DNA of 64,000 bases from Maribacter forsetii DSM 18668 (GTDB lineage Bacteria > Bacteroidota > Bacteroidia > Flavobacteriales > Flavobacteriaceae), in the NCBI RefSeq assembly GCF_000744105.1, contig NZ_JQLH01000001.1, positions 4,353,001 to 4,417,000 of the forward strand, in the 5' to 3' direction. A program made the translations under genes and the position numbers. Of this stretch, positions 63,764 through 64,000 are shown piece after piece (position 1 is the stretch's first letter; each line of letters starts with the position of its first letter). The notes under the pieces are model-generated. The model ran no database searches. It worked only from the letters and a program-made list of their open reading frames with translations, and was not told the DNA's origin.

Positions 63764-64000
63764 TTATAAATTTTCAGGAATTTTTAAAAATTCTCTGGTG
63801 TGCTCTTTTGTTAACACCCTAAAGCCTTCTCCTTTTTCTATTCCACTAAATCTATTCAACAACTCTTCGGTTAATCCTGTTAGTTTTCTAGTCCCAAGAT
63901 TAATCCATGCCCCCATCATTTCACAACGCGCTATATTCTCTCCTTTTTCATTATAAAAATCATGATTGAATTCAAAAAACTTTCCATCTTCACTCAACCC
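63764..64000 (-). CDS. Acyl-CoA/acyl-ACP thioesterase of the 4HBT hot-dog family (5' end outside window)
   Basis: The last 78 codons of a hot-dog-fold thioesterase; the start lies beyond the right edge. The visible segment, LSEDGKFFEFNHDFY followed by ARCEMMGAWINLGTRKLTGL, matches the second half of YbgC/FcbC-like enzymes in Bacteroidota. The stop is the TAA at 63764. No ATG within the window can start it. Confidence 0.75.
   Translation of the reverse strand, partial: GLSEDGKFFEFNHDFYNEKGENIARCEMMGAWINLGTRKLTGLTEELLNRFSGIEKGEGFRVLTKEHTREFLKIPENL

Noticed and set aside
1..64000. tRNA or rRNA genes
   Set aside because: No T-loop/acceptor pattern or rRNA segment was recognised in any gap by eye; a covariance search could still find one.

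Overview
The window reads as chromosome from a marine-type member of the Flavobacteriaceae (Bacteroidota). The DNA is AT-rich. There are five TonB-dependent receptor (TBDR) genes or remnants, several with the Bacteroidota carboxypeptidase-like N-terminal domain. Other pointers are DUF4270 and DUF5689 lipoproteins, a DksA-like protein without zinc cysteines next to ileS, and many start-proximal matches to the Bacteroidota -7 promoter element TAnnTTTG. I place it near Maribacter/Zobellia-like genera from memory of protein families only. No rRNA, tRNA, CRISPR array, insertion sequence or phage gene was recognised.

Layout. 1-5.6 kb: 5' part of atpD, then an SGNH-hydrolase lipoprotein and its TBDR. 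5.9-10.6 kb: glmS, a DUF4270 lipoprotein and a short glycogen-synthase-like protein. Divergent from it (10.7-15.8 kb): panC, panD, a flippase-like membrane protein, an esterase-like protein without its nucleophile serine, a 56-residue membrane protein and radA. 15.7-22 kb: an aldo/keto reductase, exonuclease III, a small barrel protein, a second TBDR and glyS. 22-26.6 kb: coiled-coil membrane protein, comF, an Ig-like lipoprotein, a nitrilase and an ankyrin protein. 26.7-29.9 kb: a multi-PAS histidine kinase and two response regulators.

29.9-35 kb is the most unusual part. A DUF5689/lamin-tail lipoprotein follows a TBDR that has lost its whole N-terminal half. Next comes an intact overlapping Ser/Thr kinase-PP2C pair. 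On its far side lies a 48-codon remnant of an endonuclease/exonuclease/phosphatase-family gene on the opposite strand. I infer that a TBDR/DUF5689/nuclease nutrient locus was rearranged and that the signalling pair now occupies the junction.

35-64 kb returns to ordinary chromosome: a membrane protein, a large TBDR, a cluster of DUF3108 - tryptophan 2,3-dioxygenase - M23 peptidase - pgi, a patatin phospholipase with uvrC, fau, and lspA - adhesin-like - dksA-like - ileS. It continues with an alanine-rich repeat lipoprotein, a haem/metal-type TBDR with recO, gdhA, a cystathionine synthase/lyase, and a short run of small enzymes, a transporter and an FCD-type regulator. A thioesterase cut by the window edge ends it.

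Most genes are housekeeping (cell wall precursors, pantothenate, DNA repair, tRNA charging) or outer-membrane nutrient uptake. The best candidates for something undescribed are the kinase-PP2C junction, two enzyme-fold proteins that have lost catalytic features (9.8-10.6 kb and 13.0-14.1 kb), and a possible structured RNA near 43.3 kb.
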